From positions 1,347,817 through 1,411,816 of the forward strand of contig NZ_KE150412.1 of NCBI RefSeq assembly GCF_000411255.1: a stretch of DNA of 64,000 nucleotides, in the 5' to 3' direction. The position numbers and the translations under genes are program-made. Numbering within the stretch: position 1 is the first letter of the stretch; the number at the start of each line of letters is the position of its first letter. The stretch is from Paenibacillus sp. HGH0039. GTDB taxonomy: Bacteria; Bacillota; Bacilli; Paenibacillales; NBRC-103111. Under the pieces are notes generated by a model that searched no databases, was not told the origin of the DNA, and worked only from the letters and a program-made list of their open reading frames with translations. Below, one piece after another: positions 57,534 to 64,000 of the stretch.

Positions 57534-59516
57534 TTATTGCGACGCAGGTTTCGCGCCTTTGCTTTCGGCGTATTTATGCAAATCCAGGATCAGCATAAAG
57601 GTATCCCCGTTGGTCAAGCTCTGCTTGTCCTTGATCGTCGCGAGGGACGACTCCTGCACAATTCCGCGCTTGGAAAGCTCGGCTAGAGCGGCATCCTTCG
57701 AAACCGCGATGCCCAGTCCCTGCGTCATCGTATAGGCAGCCTGATCGAGTGTCAGCGCGGACTTCTTGCGAGCTTCCTCGTCGATTCCTTTCAGCGAACC
57801 GCTCGGGTCGCCGCCGTAAGCCGACGGGATGATTTTCTTCATCCGGGTGATATAGTTCACCATGCGCTGCGGGTTTGACACTTTGTCCAGCTCAAACTCG
57901 TTCTTGTAGCCGCCGCCTACGAGAGACATGGACACGGCTGCTTTGAGACCTTCATACTGCTTGTGGGTCATAAACGGCTGCGGCTTCATGCTGAAAGGCT
58001 TAAGATCCACACCCTGTTTGTTCAGCATGTCCTGGAGCTTCGCAATATTCTCCTTCGAAGCGGCAAGCTCGCGGAAGCTCAGCCCCGCATCTTTGGCGAG
58101 CTTGGCTGCGGCGCCTGCGGCTTGACCCTCGGCCATGCCGACCGGGATGACCCGGGCGCTGCCGTGCGGAAGCGTGTCATAGGAAGCCGCCCGCCCGATG
58201 ACGAGCAGCCCGTCCACCTTCTTGGGCACGATGCTCCGGAAAGGAATCGCGTACTGCTCCGGCTGCGTGACGACCATTCCGGTGTCCGTCGGAGCCAGAC
58301 GCTGAATATCGACCGGATACGAGCCGAACGCGATCCGGTCCCACTGGTCGCGGTTTTCGAGCAGGTCGATGATATTCAGGCGGTATTCCCCTTGAATATG
58401 GCGCGTCTCTCTGACGTACAGCTCCGGAGCTGTCCCTGCCAGTTCGACACCCGCGAATTCGGGGTAGTTCTTTTTCAGGAAACCGACCACGTTCGGAATT
58501 TCTTTCTTCGCGATTTCAAACGCCTCGGCGCGCGACTTCGCGTCCAGACCGTCGATATTGAAAATCTGCAAAGCGTTTATCAGCACCATGTCGCCGTCTT
58601 GGCGGCCGATATTCAGACCGCGCATCTTCACGCGTTCCGGGTTAAGCGCCGGGTAGTTGTATAGCTCTTTGTAGCCCCAGGCGCTGACTTCGTTGGCATC
58701 GGACATCGGATCGTCGTCCGTTTTCAAATGCTTGCTGATCTGGGACCAGACTTCAGGCGTCACATTTTTCAGCTTGAATACAAGCGTGACCGCCATTTTG
58801 GCGTTTTTGTTGCCCAGGTCTTCCAAGCCATACGTAAAAGGAACGCCGGCCGCGGCGGCGATATCGCCGTCCTGTGTCGCATCGATCACGGCATTCGCGC
58901 GGATTTCCTGCTTCGTTCCGTCTTCTTTTGTAAGGGTGATGCCTTCTACGCGGGTTTGCTGTCCCTGATTGGACAAGAGCGGCTCGATGGATTTAAGTTT
59001 AAGCATAAGATCGATATTCTTTTCGCCGCGCACCATGTCGTAGAATGCGTTCGCCGCCGTGTTGATGCTGAAGGAATCGCCTTCGATTTTACTGTACCAT
59101 TCGGAAAAAAGGCCTTTGTTCAGCACGTCGTGCGGATTGAGCACGGACGGATTCGGCACATAGTTCATGTCGATGCTGTTCAGCCAGCCGAGTGTCATCA
59201 GGCCGCCGAGGATTTCCCGGTCGTGCCCGTCCACCAGCAGAGTCTTCTGCCCGTTGCGGGCGGCGGACACCGCTGCCGTTACCCCCTCGGGGTCCGTTCC
59301 GACGACGATCACATCGTACTGCTTCTCCAGATTCGCCGCCGATTTCACTTCGGACAGCGTATGCTGAGCGATCGGCTTCGGTTTGTTGTGGTGGCGGTAC
59401 TGCCAGTAAAGTGCGGCTGCGGCTGCGATTACGGTCAGCACGATCAGCAGGCACATCCAGACGATCCAGGATTTTGATGCGGCATGCTTCGAATGGTTGC
59501 TCTTACTCTTTGTCAT
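57534..59516 (-). CDS. Membrane-anchored FAD-dependent oxidoreductase
   Basis: A 660-residue protein of the FAD_oxidored family. One N-terminal helix (IVWMCLLIVLTVIAAAAAL) anchors it with the bulk probably outside. The FAD dinucleotide motif is YDVIVVGTDPEGVTAAVSAA; the usual third Gly pattern GxGxxG reads GTDPEG. ANAVIDATQDGDIAAAAGVP and VDGLLVIGRAASYDTLPHGS are the other family segments. From about residue 580 the sequence has helix pairs (ALTLDQAAYTMTQGLGIAV; SLTNGDTFMLILDLHKY) resembling SLH repeats. The electron partner and substrate are unknown. It follows a gene-free leader with a strong hairpin. Confidence 0.78.
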   Translation of the reverse strand: MTKSKSNHSKHAASKSWIVWMCLLIVLTVIAAAAALYWQYRHHNKPKPIAQHTLSEVKSAANLEKQYDVIVVGTDPEGVTAAVSAARNGQKTLLVDGHDREILGGLMTLGWLNSIDMNYVPNPSVLNPHDVLNKGLFSEWYSKIEGDSFSINTAANAFYDMVRGEKNIDLMLKLKSIEPLLSNQGQQTRVEGITLTKEDGTKQEIRANAVIDATQDGDIAAAAGVPFTYGLEDLGNKNAKMAVTLVFKLKNVTPEVWSQISKHLKTDDDPMSDANEVSAWGYKELYNYPALNPERVKMRGLNIGRQDGDMVLINALQIFNIDGLDAKSRAEAFEIAKKEIPNVVGFLKKNYPEFAGVELAGTAPELYVRETRHIQGEYRLNIIDLLENRDQWDRIAFGSYPVDIQRLAPTDTGMVVTQPEQYAIPFRSIVPKKVDGLLVIGRAASYDTLPHGSARVIPVGMAEGQAAGAAAKLAKDAGLSFRELAASKENIAKLQDMLNKQGVDLKPFSMKPQPFMTHKQYEGLKAAVSMSLVGGGYKNEFELDKVSNPQRMVNYITRMKKIIPSAYGGDPSGSLKGIDEEARKKSALTLDQAAYTMTQGLGIAVSKDAALAELSKRGIVQESSLATIKDKQSLTNGDTFMLILDLHKYAESKGAKPASQ

Positions 59517-59755
59517 GGGGCACCTTCCTCATTGTATTCCAACTGCTTTCTTTACTGCTTGCGTCCCGGCATGCACCGAAGCGTACCGGATTGATCCGGC
59601 GCCTTACGGATTGCCGCACAAAGGCGATTACGGCCGGGACAGCGGAGAGTAGGGGAGTTGAACCCGTTATCCGCCTTGGAAGTTTTGTAGGGTCGTGAAC
59701 TTATTGGAACGCCCGGAAAAGCGGGAAGCTCAAGCACCACTTCTTCTTATACGGG

Positions 59756-59798
59756 AATGAAGCCGATCGGTCTCCGTCAAACGGCAAATAGCTTCATT
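59756..59798 (-). promoter_or_regulatory. Leader hairpin with possible six-codon peptide (MKLFAV)
   Basis: On the minus strand AGGAGGAA is followed at once by ATG (59797) and the frame MKLFAV-stop (59777). The same bases form the 5' arm of a long stem, AATGAAG(C)/GCTTCATT, enclosing GCCG/CGGC. The ribosome site is only two bases from the ATG, which is tight. It is about 240 bases before the oxidoreductase gene, so it may be a leader element. Function not known. Confidence 0.35.
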
Positions 59799-59896
59799 TC
59801 CTCCTAAAAATGACCATGACTAGTGTAACATATTTTGCAAGGGGGACAAAGGTTTAAAGCTGGCCCGCTCTTGCGCCTGCCTTCTCTGCGCAAAAT

Positions 59897-59926
59897 GAAA
59901 ACCGGCCTTCCGCTGGGAGGCCGGTC
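59897..59926 (-). terminator. Terminator of the relA-dtd operon
   Basis: On the minus strand ACCGGCCT pairs with AGGCCGGT (loop CCCAGCGGA), followed by TTTTCATTTT. It directly follows the small ORF at 59930. Confidence 0.85.
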
Positions 59927-59929
59927 TCG

Positions 59930-60103
59930 TTAACGGGGCGGCATTCTGGCCGTCCGTTTGAATCTTCCTTGCACGGGGGCGATTTCCCCGCTCGCTTCCA
60001 TCCCGGACTGCTCGGCTCCGGCTCGTATTCTTTCGGAGTAAGCGGAATGAGCGAGCTGGCTCTCGGGCTGGGTCATTTGCTTTTCTTTAAGGGATCGGCG
60101 CAT
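59930..60103 (-). CDS. Hypothetical 57-residue protein downstream of dtd
   Basis: An ATG frame of 57 codons on the minus strand. It is basic, with MRRSLKEKQMTQPESQLAHS at the start and GRFKRTARMPPR at the end. Support is indirect: GAGGAG lies about 12 bases before the ATG, and its TAA sits four bases before the operon terminator, a position expected of a last gene. No family is recognised, and codon composition alone does not settle it. Confidence 0.4.
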   Translation of the reverse strand: MRRSLKEKQMTQPESQLAHSAYSERIRAGAEQSGMEASGEIAPVQGRFKRTARMPPR

Positions 60104-60238
60104 GGTGTAGGAAAGCTCCTCTGTCTAATGGCGATCCGGAGGAAGTTCTTCTCCGAAGAGACGGCCCTCCGGCCGGCGGCTTCGACTTTTAGCGTGTCCA
60201 AAGAGCTGCCGCATTATGCCAGCCCTGCCCCCGCCCGA

Positions 60239-60682
60239 TTAAGCTTTGCTTTCGAGAATAAGCGTGACCGGTCCCCAATTGGTGAAGGCGACATCCATCA
60301 TTTGTCCGAACGCCCCCGTTTCCACATGAAGGCCCTGTGCGCGTAGAAGGCCGTTGAACTTATCGTACAAGGCCTCTGCCTGCTCGGGCCGGGCCGCCCC
60401 CATAAAATTCGGCCTTCTGCCTTTCCGGCAGTCCCCGTACAGGGTAAACTGCGAAACGGAAAGCACGCTGCCGCCGATATCCTTCACGGAAAAGTTCATC
60501 TTCTCCTGTTCATCCTCGAAAATGCGCAAGCCCGCTATCTTGTCCGCCAAATATTTGGCGTCCTCTTCCGTATCTTCATGGCCCACGCCTACCAGAAGCA
60601 TCAAGCCCCTGTCGATGCGGCCGACGATTTCCCCGTCTACCGTAACCTGCGCTTCCTTGCTGCGCTGTACCACGACTTTCAT
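60239..60682 (-). CDS. dtd: D-aminoacyl-tRNA deacylase
   Basis: A 147-residue enzyme that hydrolyses D-aminoacyl- (and glycyl-) tRNA mischarged by synthetases. Both family motifs are present: [20 protein letters not shown] near residue 75 and [13 protein letters not shown] at the C terminus; the Asn-Trp-Gly-Pro variant replaces Asn-x-Gly-Pro. I use the ATG at 60682 with AAGGAG 10 bases upstream. It follows relA by 27 bases, a common arrangement in Bacillota. Confidence 0.94.
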   Translation of the reverse strand: MKVVVQRSKEAQVTVDGEIVGRIDRGLMLLVGVGHEDTEEDAKYLADKIAGLRIFEDEQEKMNFSVKDIGGSVLSVSQFTLYGDCRKGRRPNFMGAARPEQAEALYDKFNGLLRAQGLHVETGAFGQMMDVAFTNWGPVTLILESKA

Positions 60683-60709
60683 TACTTCCACTCTCCTTGC
60701 CAGACGTGC

Positions 60710-62896
60710 TTACTGCATAATCCGCTGAACGGAATATACGTCCTCCACCCGCTTGATCTTCTCCACAACGGCATGTAGGTGCTCGATGTTGCGGATCAGG
60801 ATGGTCATGTGAATCATGGCCATTTTGTTCTTGTCGGAACGACCGGAAACCGCGGAAATCATCGTTTTGCTTTCCGAAACGACCTGAAGCACTTCGTTCA
60901 GCAAACCGCGGCGGTCATGCCCCGTGATTTCGATTTCCACGTGGAAATTCGATTCCACGGAATCCGCCCACTCGACCTCGATGACGCGGTTGCCTTCCTC
61001 CGTGTTCTCTCCCGGAATATTCGTACAGTCCGTCCGGTGAACCGACACCCCGCGGCCGCGCGTGATGTAGCCGATAATGTCGTCGCCCGGCACCGGGTTG
61101 CAGCATCTCGCGAAGCGGATCAGGAGGTTGTCCACCCCTTTTACCCTTACGCCGCTGACCGGTCTGCTTTTCTTCTCGGGCGGAGCCGCCTTGACTTCCT
61201 TGACCTCGTTGGTCAATTCCAGCGCCTGGGCTTCTTCCGCTTCCTTCTCTTTGCGGAGCTTCTCCGTAAGCTTCGTGCAGATCTGAGCTGCTGTGATCCC
61301 CCCGAAACCGATAGCCGACATCATATCCTCGATATCGTTGAAAGCGAACTTCTTCGCCGCTTCCATCAGCTTCTCGTCCGTCATAAGCGCCTGCGGATCG
61401 AAAGACAGCCGCTTCAGCTCGCGTTCGATGCCTTCGCGCCCTTTAGCCACGTTCTCCTCGCGCTTCTCTTTCTTAAACCACTGTTTGATTTTACTGCGCG
61501 CGTGCGAGGACTGGGCGATTTTTACCCAATCCTGACTAGGTCCGTAAGAATGCTTCGACGTCAAAATTTCGACGATATCGCCCGTTTTGAGCTTGTGGTC
61601 CAGCGGCACGATCCGGCCGTTGATTTTGGCTCCGATGGTGCGGTTGCCGACTTCGGTATGAATGCGGTACGCAAAATCAAGCGGGACCGCGCCCGCCGGA
61701 AGCTCGATAACCTCCCCTTTGGGAGTGAACACAAAAACAAGATCGGTAAAGAAATCCATCTTCATGGATTCCATAAATTCCGACGCGTTGTCTGTTTCTT
61801 TCTGCAGCTCGAGAATTTCACGGAACCACTGCATTTTGTCGCTGAACGTTCCCTCGGGGGAGCCGTTGCCTTCTTTGTAGGCCCAGTGGGCCGCGATTCC
61901 GTATTCGGCGGTTTTGTGCATCTCCCAAGTCCGGATCTGGACTTCGAGGGGCTCGCCCTTCGGGCCGATTACCGTCGTATGGAGCGACTGGTACATGTTC
62001 GGCTTCGGCATGGCGATATAGTCTTTAAAACGCCCCGGCATCGGCTTCCACAGCGTGTGGATAATCCCGAGCGCGGCGTAGCAATCCTTAATATTGTCAA
62101 CGATGACGCGCAGGGCCATCAGATCGTAGATCTCGTTAAACTGCTTGTTGCGCGAAGACATTTTTTTGTGAATGGAATAAATGTGCTTGGGCCTGCCGGA
62201 AATATCGCCTTCGATTCCCATTTCGCGGAGCTTGTCCTGGATATTCCGGATGACGTCCTCGATATACTTCTCCCGTTCCGTCCGCTTCTTCTGCATGAGA
62301 TTGACGATCCGGTAATACTGCTGCGGGTTCAGATAACGGAGCGCGATATCTTCCATTTCCCATTTTATGGCGGAAATACCGAGCCGGTGGGCGATCGGAC
62401 AGAAGATTTCGAGCGTCTCGTCGGCGATCCGCCGCTGGCTCTCTTCGGACTGGTACTTGAGGGTCCGCATATTATGCAGCCGGTCGGCCAGTTTGATAAG
62501 AATGACGCGGATATCCTGCGCCATCGCCACGAACATTTTGCGGTAGTTCTCGTTCTGCTGCTCTTCTTTGGTTTTAAACTTGATCCGCTCCAGCTTGGTC
62601 AAACCGTCTACCAGCATGGCGCAGGTTCTGCCGAATTTATCTTGGACGGCCTCGAGCGAAACCGTAGTGTCTTCCACGACATCATGAAGCAGAGCCGCAA
62701 TTATGGACGTCACGTCCATTTGCATGTCGACCAGAATGTCGGCAACGGCCAGAGGATGTAAAATATAAGGCTCTCCGGATTTGCGCACCTGCCCGTGATG
62801 GGCTTGTTCCGCGAACTCGTACGCCTCTTTGATTCGGTTGAGTTCTGTCTCTTTAAAGTACTGTGCCGCCTTTTCCAGCAACTGCTCTATTCCCAT
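60710..62896 (-). CDS. relA: Bifunctional (p)ppGpp synthetase/hydrolase Rel
   Basis: A 728-residue Rel enzyme. The HD hydrolase domain keeps HDVVEDT (His71, Asp72), so the hydrolase should be active. The synthetase domain has RFKDYIAMPKPNMYQSLHTT and EVQIRTWEMHKTAEYG. The C terminus has a TGS domain (VFTPKGEVIELPAGAVPLDF), a zinc finger (ARCCNPVPGDDIIGYIT) and an ACT domain. The ATG at 62896, giving MGIEQLL, has AAAGGG upstream; the ATG at 62920 does not. It is the first gene of relA-dtd-small ORF and is divergent from the uracil permease. Confidence 0.95.
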   Translation of the reverse strand: MGIEQLLEKAAQYFKETELNRIKEAYEFAEQAHHGQVRKSGEPYILHPLAVADILVDMQMDVTSIIAALLHDVVEDTTVSLEAVQDKFGRTCAMLVDGLTKLERIKFKTKEEQQNENYRKMFVAMAQDIRVILIKLADRLHNMRTLKYQSEESQRRIADETLEIFCPIAHRLGISAIKWEMEDIALRYLNPQQYYRIVNLMQKKRTEREKYIEDVIRNIQDKLREMGIEGDISGRPKHIYSIHKKMSSRNKQFNEIYDLMALRVIVDNIKDCYAALGIIHTLWKPMPGRFKDYIAMPKPNMYQSLHTTVIGPKGEPLEVQIRTWEMHKTAEYGIAAHWAYKEGNGSPEGTFSDKMQWFREILELQKETDNASEFMESMKMDFFTDLVFVFTPKGEVIELPAGAVPLDFAYRIHTEVGNRTIGAKINGRIVPLDHKLKTGDIVEILTSKHSYGPSQDWVKIAQSSHARSKIKQWFKKEKREENVAKGREGIERELKRLSFDPQALMTDEKLMEAAKKFAFNDIEDMMSAIGFGGITAAQICTKLTEKLRKEKEAEEAQALELTNEVKEVKAAPPEKKSRPVSGVRVKGVDNLLIRFARCCNPVPGDDIIGYITRGRGVSVHRTDCTNIPGENTEEGNRVIEVEWADSVESNFHVEIEITGHDRRGLLNEVLQVVSESKTMISAVSGRSDKNKMAMIHMTILIRNIEHLHAVVEKIKRVEDVYSVQRIMQ

Positions 62897-63132
62897 GAAT
62901 AAACCCTTTCTACGAAACATGGATATTTCTATTCATTATGCCTAAATTGTACGCCTTGCGTCAACTGTCAAGCCCGCTCAAAACAAGAAAATTCGGGAAA
63001 TGACGACCTTTTTCCGCAAATTCTCCTTCCGGTCCGAAAAAAGCTATAGACGAATCCCGAAAATCTGCTAAACTTGTCGATGGAACTCTAGCTATCATCG
63101 CTTAAACGCGATAAAGGAGGAAATGTTCGGAC

Positions 63133-64000
63133 ATGAGTAACCGTACCATCGGGGTTGATGAGCGGCCATCCCTGGGCAAAACCATTCCGCTGAGCCTGCA
63201 GCATTTGTTCGCCATGTTTGGCTCCACTGTTCTCGTACCCGCGCTCTTTCAAGTAAATCCGGCCATCGTGCTGCTGATGAACGGGATCGGGACCCTGCTC
63301 TACATCTTTCTGTGTAAAGGAAAAATTCCGGCCTATCTGGGCTCCAGCTTCGCTTTCATTTCGCCGGTGCTCGGCGTGCTCGCCACCAAGAGCTACAATT
63401 CCGCGCTCGGCGGCTTCATTATTGTCGGAATCGTCTTCGTTCTTGTCGCCCTCCTGGTCAAGCTAGTCGGGACGAAATGGATCGACGTCGTCTTCCCGCC
63501 GGCCGCCATGGGCGCCATCGTCGCCGTTATCGGGCTTGAGCTGGCACCGACAGCCGCAGGAATGGCCGGGTTTCTGCCGAAGGACGGCGCTCCCCTCGAC
63601 GGCAAAGCGCTGCTCGTCTCCATCGTTACCCTGCTGATCGCCTTGCTGGGCAACGTCCTGTTCCGCGGCTTTATGAAAATCATTCCGATTCTCGTCTCGA
63701 TCGTAATCGGATATATCTTAGCCGCCAAAGTCGGAATCGTCGACTTCGCGAAAGTTTGGGAAGCGAGCTGGTTCGCTCTGCCCCAGGTGTACACGCCGCA
63801 GTTCGACCTGACTTCCATCGTGCTCATCCTGCCTGCGGCCCTTGTCGTGATCGCCGAGCATATCGGCCATCTCGTCGTAACCGGCAACATCGTCGGCAAG
63901 GACTTGTCCAAGGACCCCGGACTGGACCGGTCGCTGCTCGGCAACGGGATCTCTACTATCCTGTCCGGTTTCGTAGGTTCTACACCGAATACGACCTATG
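63133..64000 (+). CDS. Uracil permease, UraA/PyrP family (5' part)
   Basis: The reading frame begins at ATG 63133 and is open to the window edge (289 codons). It starts MSNRTIGVDERPSLGKTIPL, then SLQHLFAMFGSTVLVPALF, the usual first helix of the nucleobase-ascorbate/UraA family. Later segments PAYLGSSFAFISPV, EHIGHLVVTGNIVG and GNGISTILSGFVGSTPNTTY are conserved in UraA. The Glu of EHIGH and the Glu after NTTYG in homologues bind uracil. AAAGGAGG is 12 bases upstream. A small ATCGC/GCGAT hairpin precedes it, but I see no PyrR-type attenuator. The 3' half lies beyond the window. Confidence 0.9.
   Translation, partial: MSNRTIGVDERPSLGKTIPLSLQHLFAMFGSTVLVPALFQVNPAIVLLMNGIGTLLYIFLCKGKIPAYLGSSFAFISPVLGVLATKSYNSALGGFIIVGIVFVLVALLVKLVGTKWIDVVFPPAAMGAIVAVIGLELAPTAAGMAGFLPKDGAPLDGKALLVSIVTLLIALLGNVLFRGFMKIIPILVSIVIGYILAAKVGIVDFAKVWEASWFALPQVYTPQFDLTSIVLILPAALVVIAEHIGHLVVTGNIVGKDLSKDPGLDRSLLGNGISTILSGFVGSTPNTTY

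Larger units (their letters stand above)
59517..59929. other. Intergenic region upstream of the FAD oxidoreductase
   Basis: About 410 bases. It holds a strong hairpin (59756-59798) that overlaps a possible six-codon leader reading frame, and a GGGTTCAACTCCC T-arm-like segment at about 59654-59666 (minus strand) followed by CTCTCCGC. It also holds a terminator for the upstream operon (59897-59926). No longer gene is evident. Confidence 0.5.

Noticed and set aside
59642-59760. A complete tRNA on the minus strand
   Set aside because: Only the T-arm and acceptor-end-like bases are present; no 5' acceptor strand or anticodon arm can be placed upstream.
60779-62761. A 660-codon plus-strand frame
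   Set aside because: It is antisense to relA and resembles no protein family; relA is complete on the other strand.
62940-63132. PyrR attenuator before the uracil permease
   Set aside because: I see only a small ATCGC/GCGAT hairpin and no antiterminator-terminator pair.
63393-63944. A 183-codon minus-strand frame
   Set aside because: It is antisense to the uracil permease, which is open to the window edge and has clear UraA motifs.

Overview
The window looks like a chromosomal segment of a spore-forming, low-to-moderate-GC Gram-positive bacterium of the Paenibacillaceae type. This is inferred from the YesM/YesN-type two-component system next to a sugar ABC transporter, a gerABC spore-germination operon, Sda and a KinB-like kinase, S-layer homology domains, T-box leaders, and gene order shared with the Bacillus subtilis yrr region. 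I see no rRNA, tRNA, CRISPR array, insertion sequence or prophage. It is mostly an ordinary core region with a few poorly described genes.

Positions 1-13.9 kb are carbohydrate-related. A small Sda-like gene and an unknown 92-codon gene come first. A six-gene minus-strand operon follows: substrate-binding lipoprotein, two permeases, YesM-type kinase, YesN-type regulator and a GH3 beta-N-acetylhexosaminidase. Divergent from it is a second importer resembling UgpA-UgpE-UgpB. Neither importer has an ATPase gene here, so both probably borrow a shared MsmX/UgpC-type ATPase. A GGDEF protein follows whose first membrane helix lies upstream of any ordinary start codon.

Positions 14-21 kb hold the pyruvate dehydrogenase operon pdhA-pdhB-pdhC-pdhD (minus strand, with a near-consensus promoter), an esterase, and a LipL-type octanoyl amidotransferase that could lipoylate E2. 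Positions 21-27 kb hold a KinB-like kinase, a class B penicillin-binding protein and a chemoreceptor.

Positions 27-43 kb correspond to the B. subtilis yrr neighbourhood, on the minus strand: T-box-alaS-ireB-ruvX-two DUF1292 genes-mltG-trhP1-trhP2, preceded by a DUF1854/ABC-exporter pair, an AI-2E-family permease, a zinc-ribbon protein, a PRC-barrel protein, cysteine desulfurase and CymR, with mnmA divergent. trmR, which lies between mltG and trhP1 in B. subtilis, is missing. The cysteine desulfurase and MnmA (tRNA 2-thiolation), TrhP1/P2 (tRNA wobble-uridine hydroxylation), TcdA (cyclic t6A), Dtd and three aminoacyl-tRNA synthetases make this region rich in translation quality functions.

Positions 43-64 kb carry a proton antiporter, rarA, gerA-gerB-gerC with a sigma-G-like promoter, an SLH-domain protein, tcdA, T-box-hisS-aspS, an HxlR regulator, a membrane-anchored phosphodiester-glycosidase-like protein, an extracytoplasmic FAD-dependent oxidoreductase with a possible SLH-like tail, a relA-dtd-small ORF operon, and the start of a uracil-permease gene cut by the window edge.

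The items most worth following up are the DUF1854/ABC-exporter pair with its PH-like and Cys/His-rich N-terminal region, the apparent AUC start of the GGDEF gene, the extracytoplasmic FAD enzyme with its structured leader, and the small genes missed by length cut-offs.
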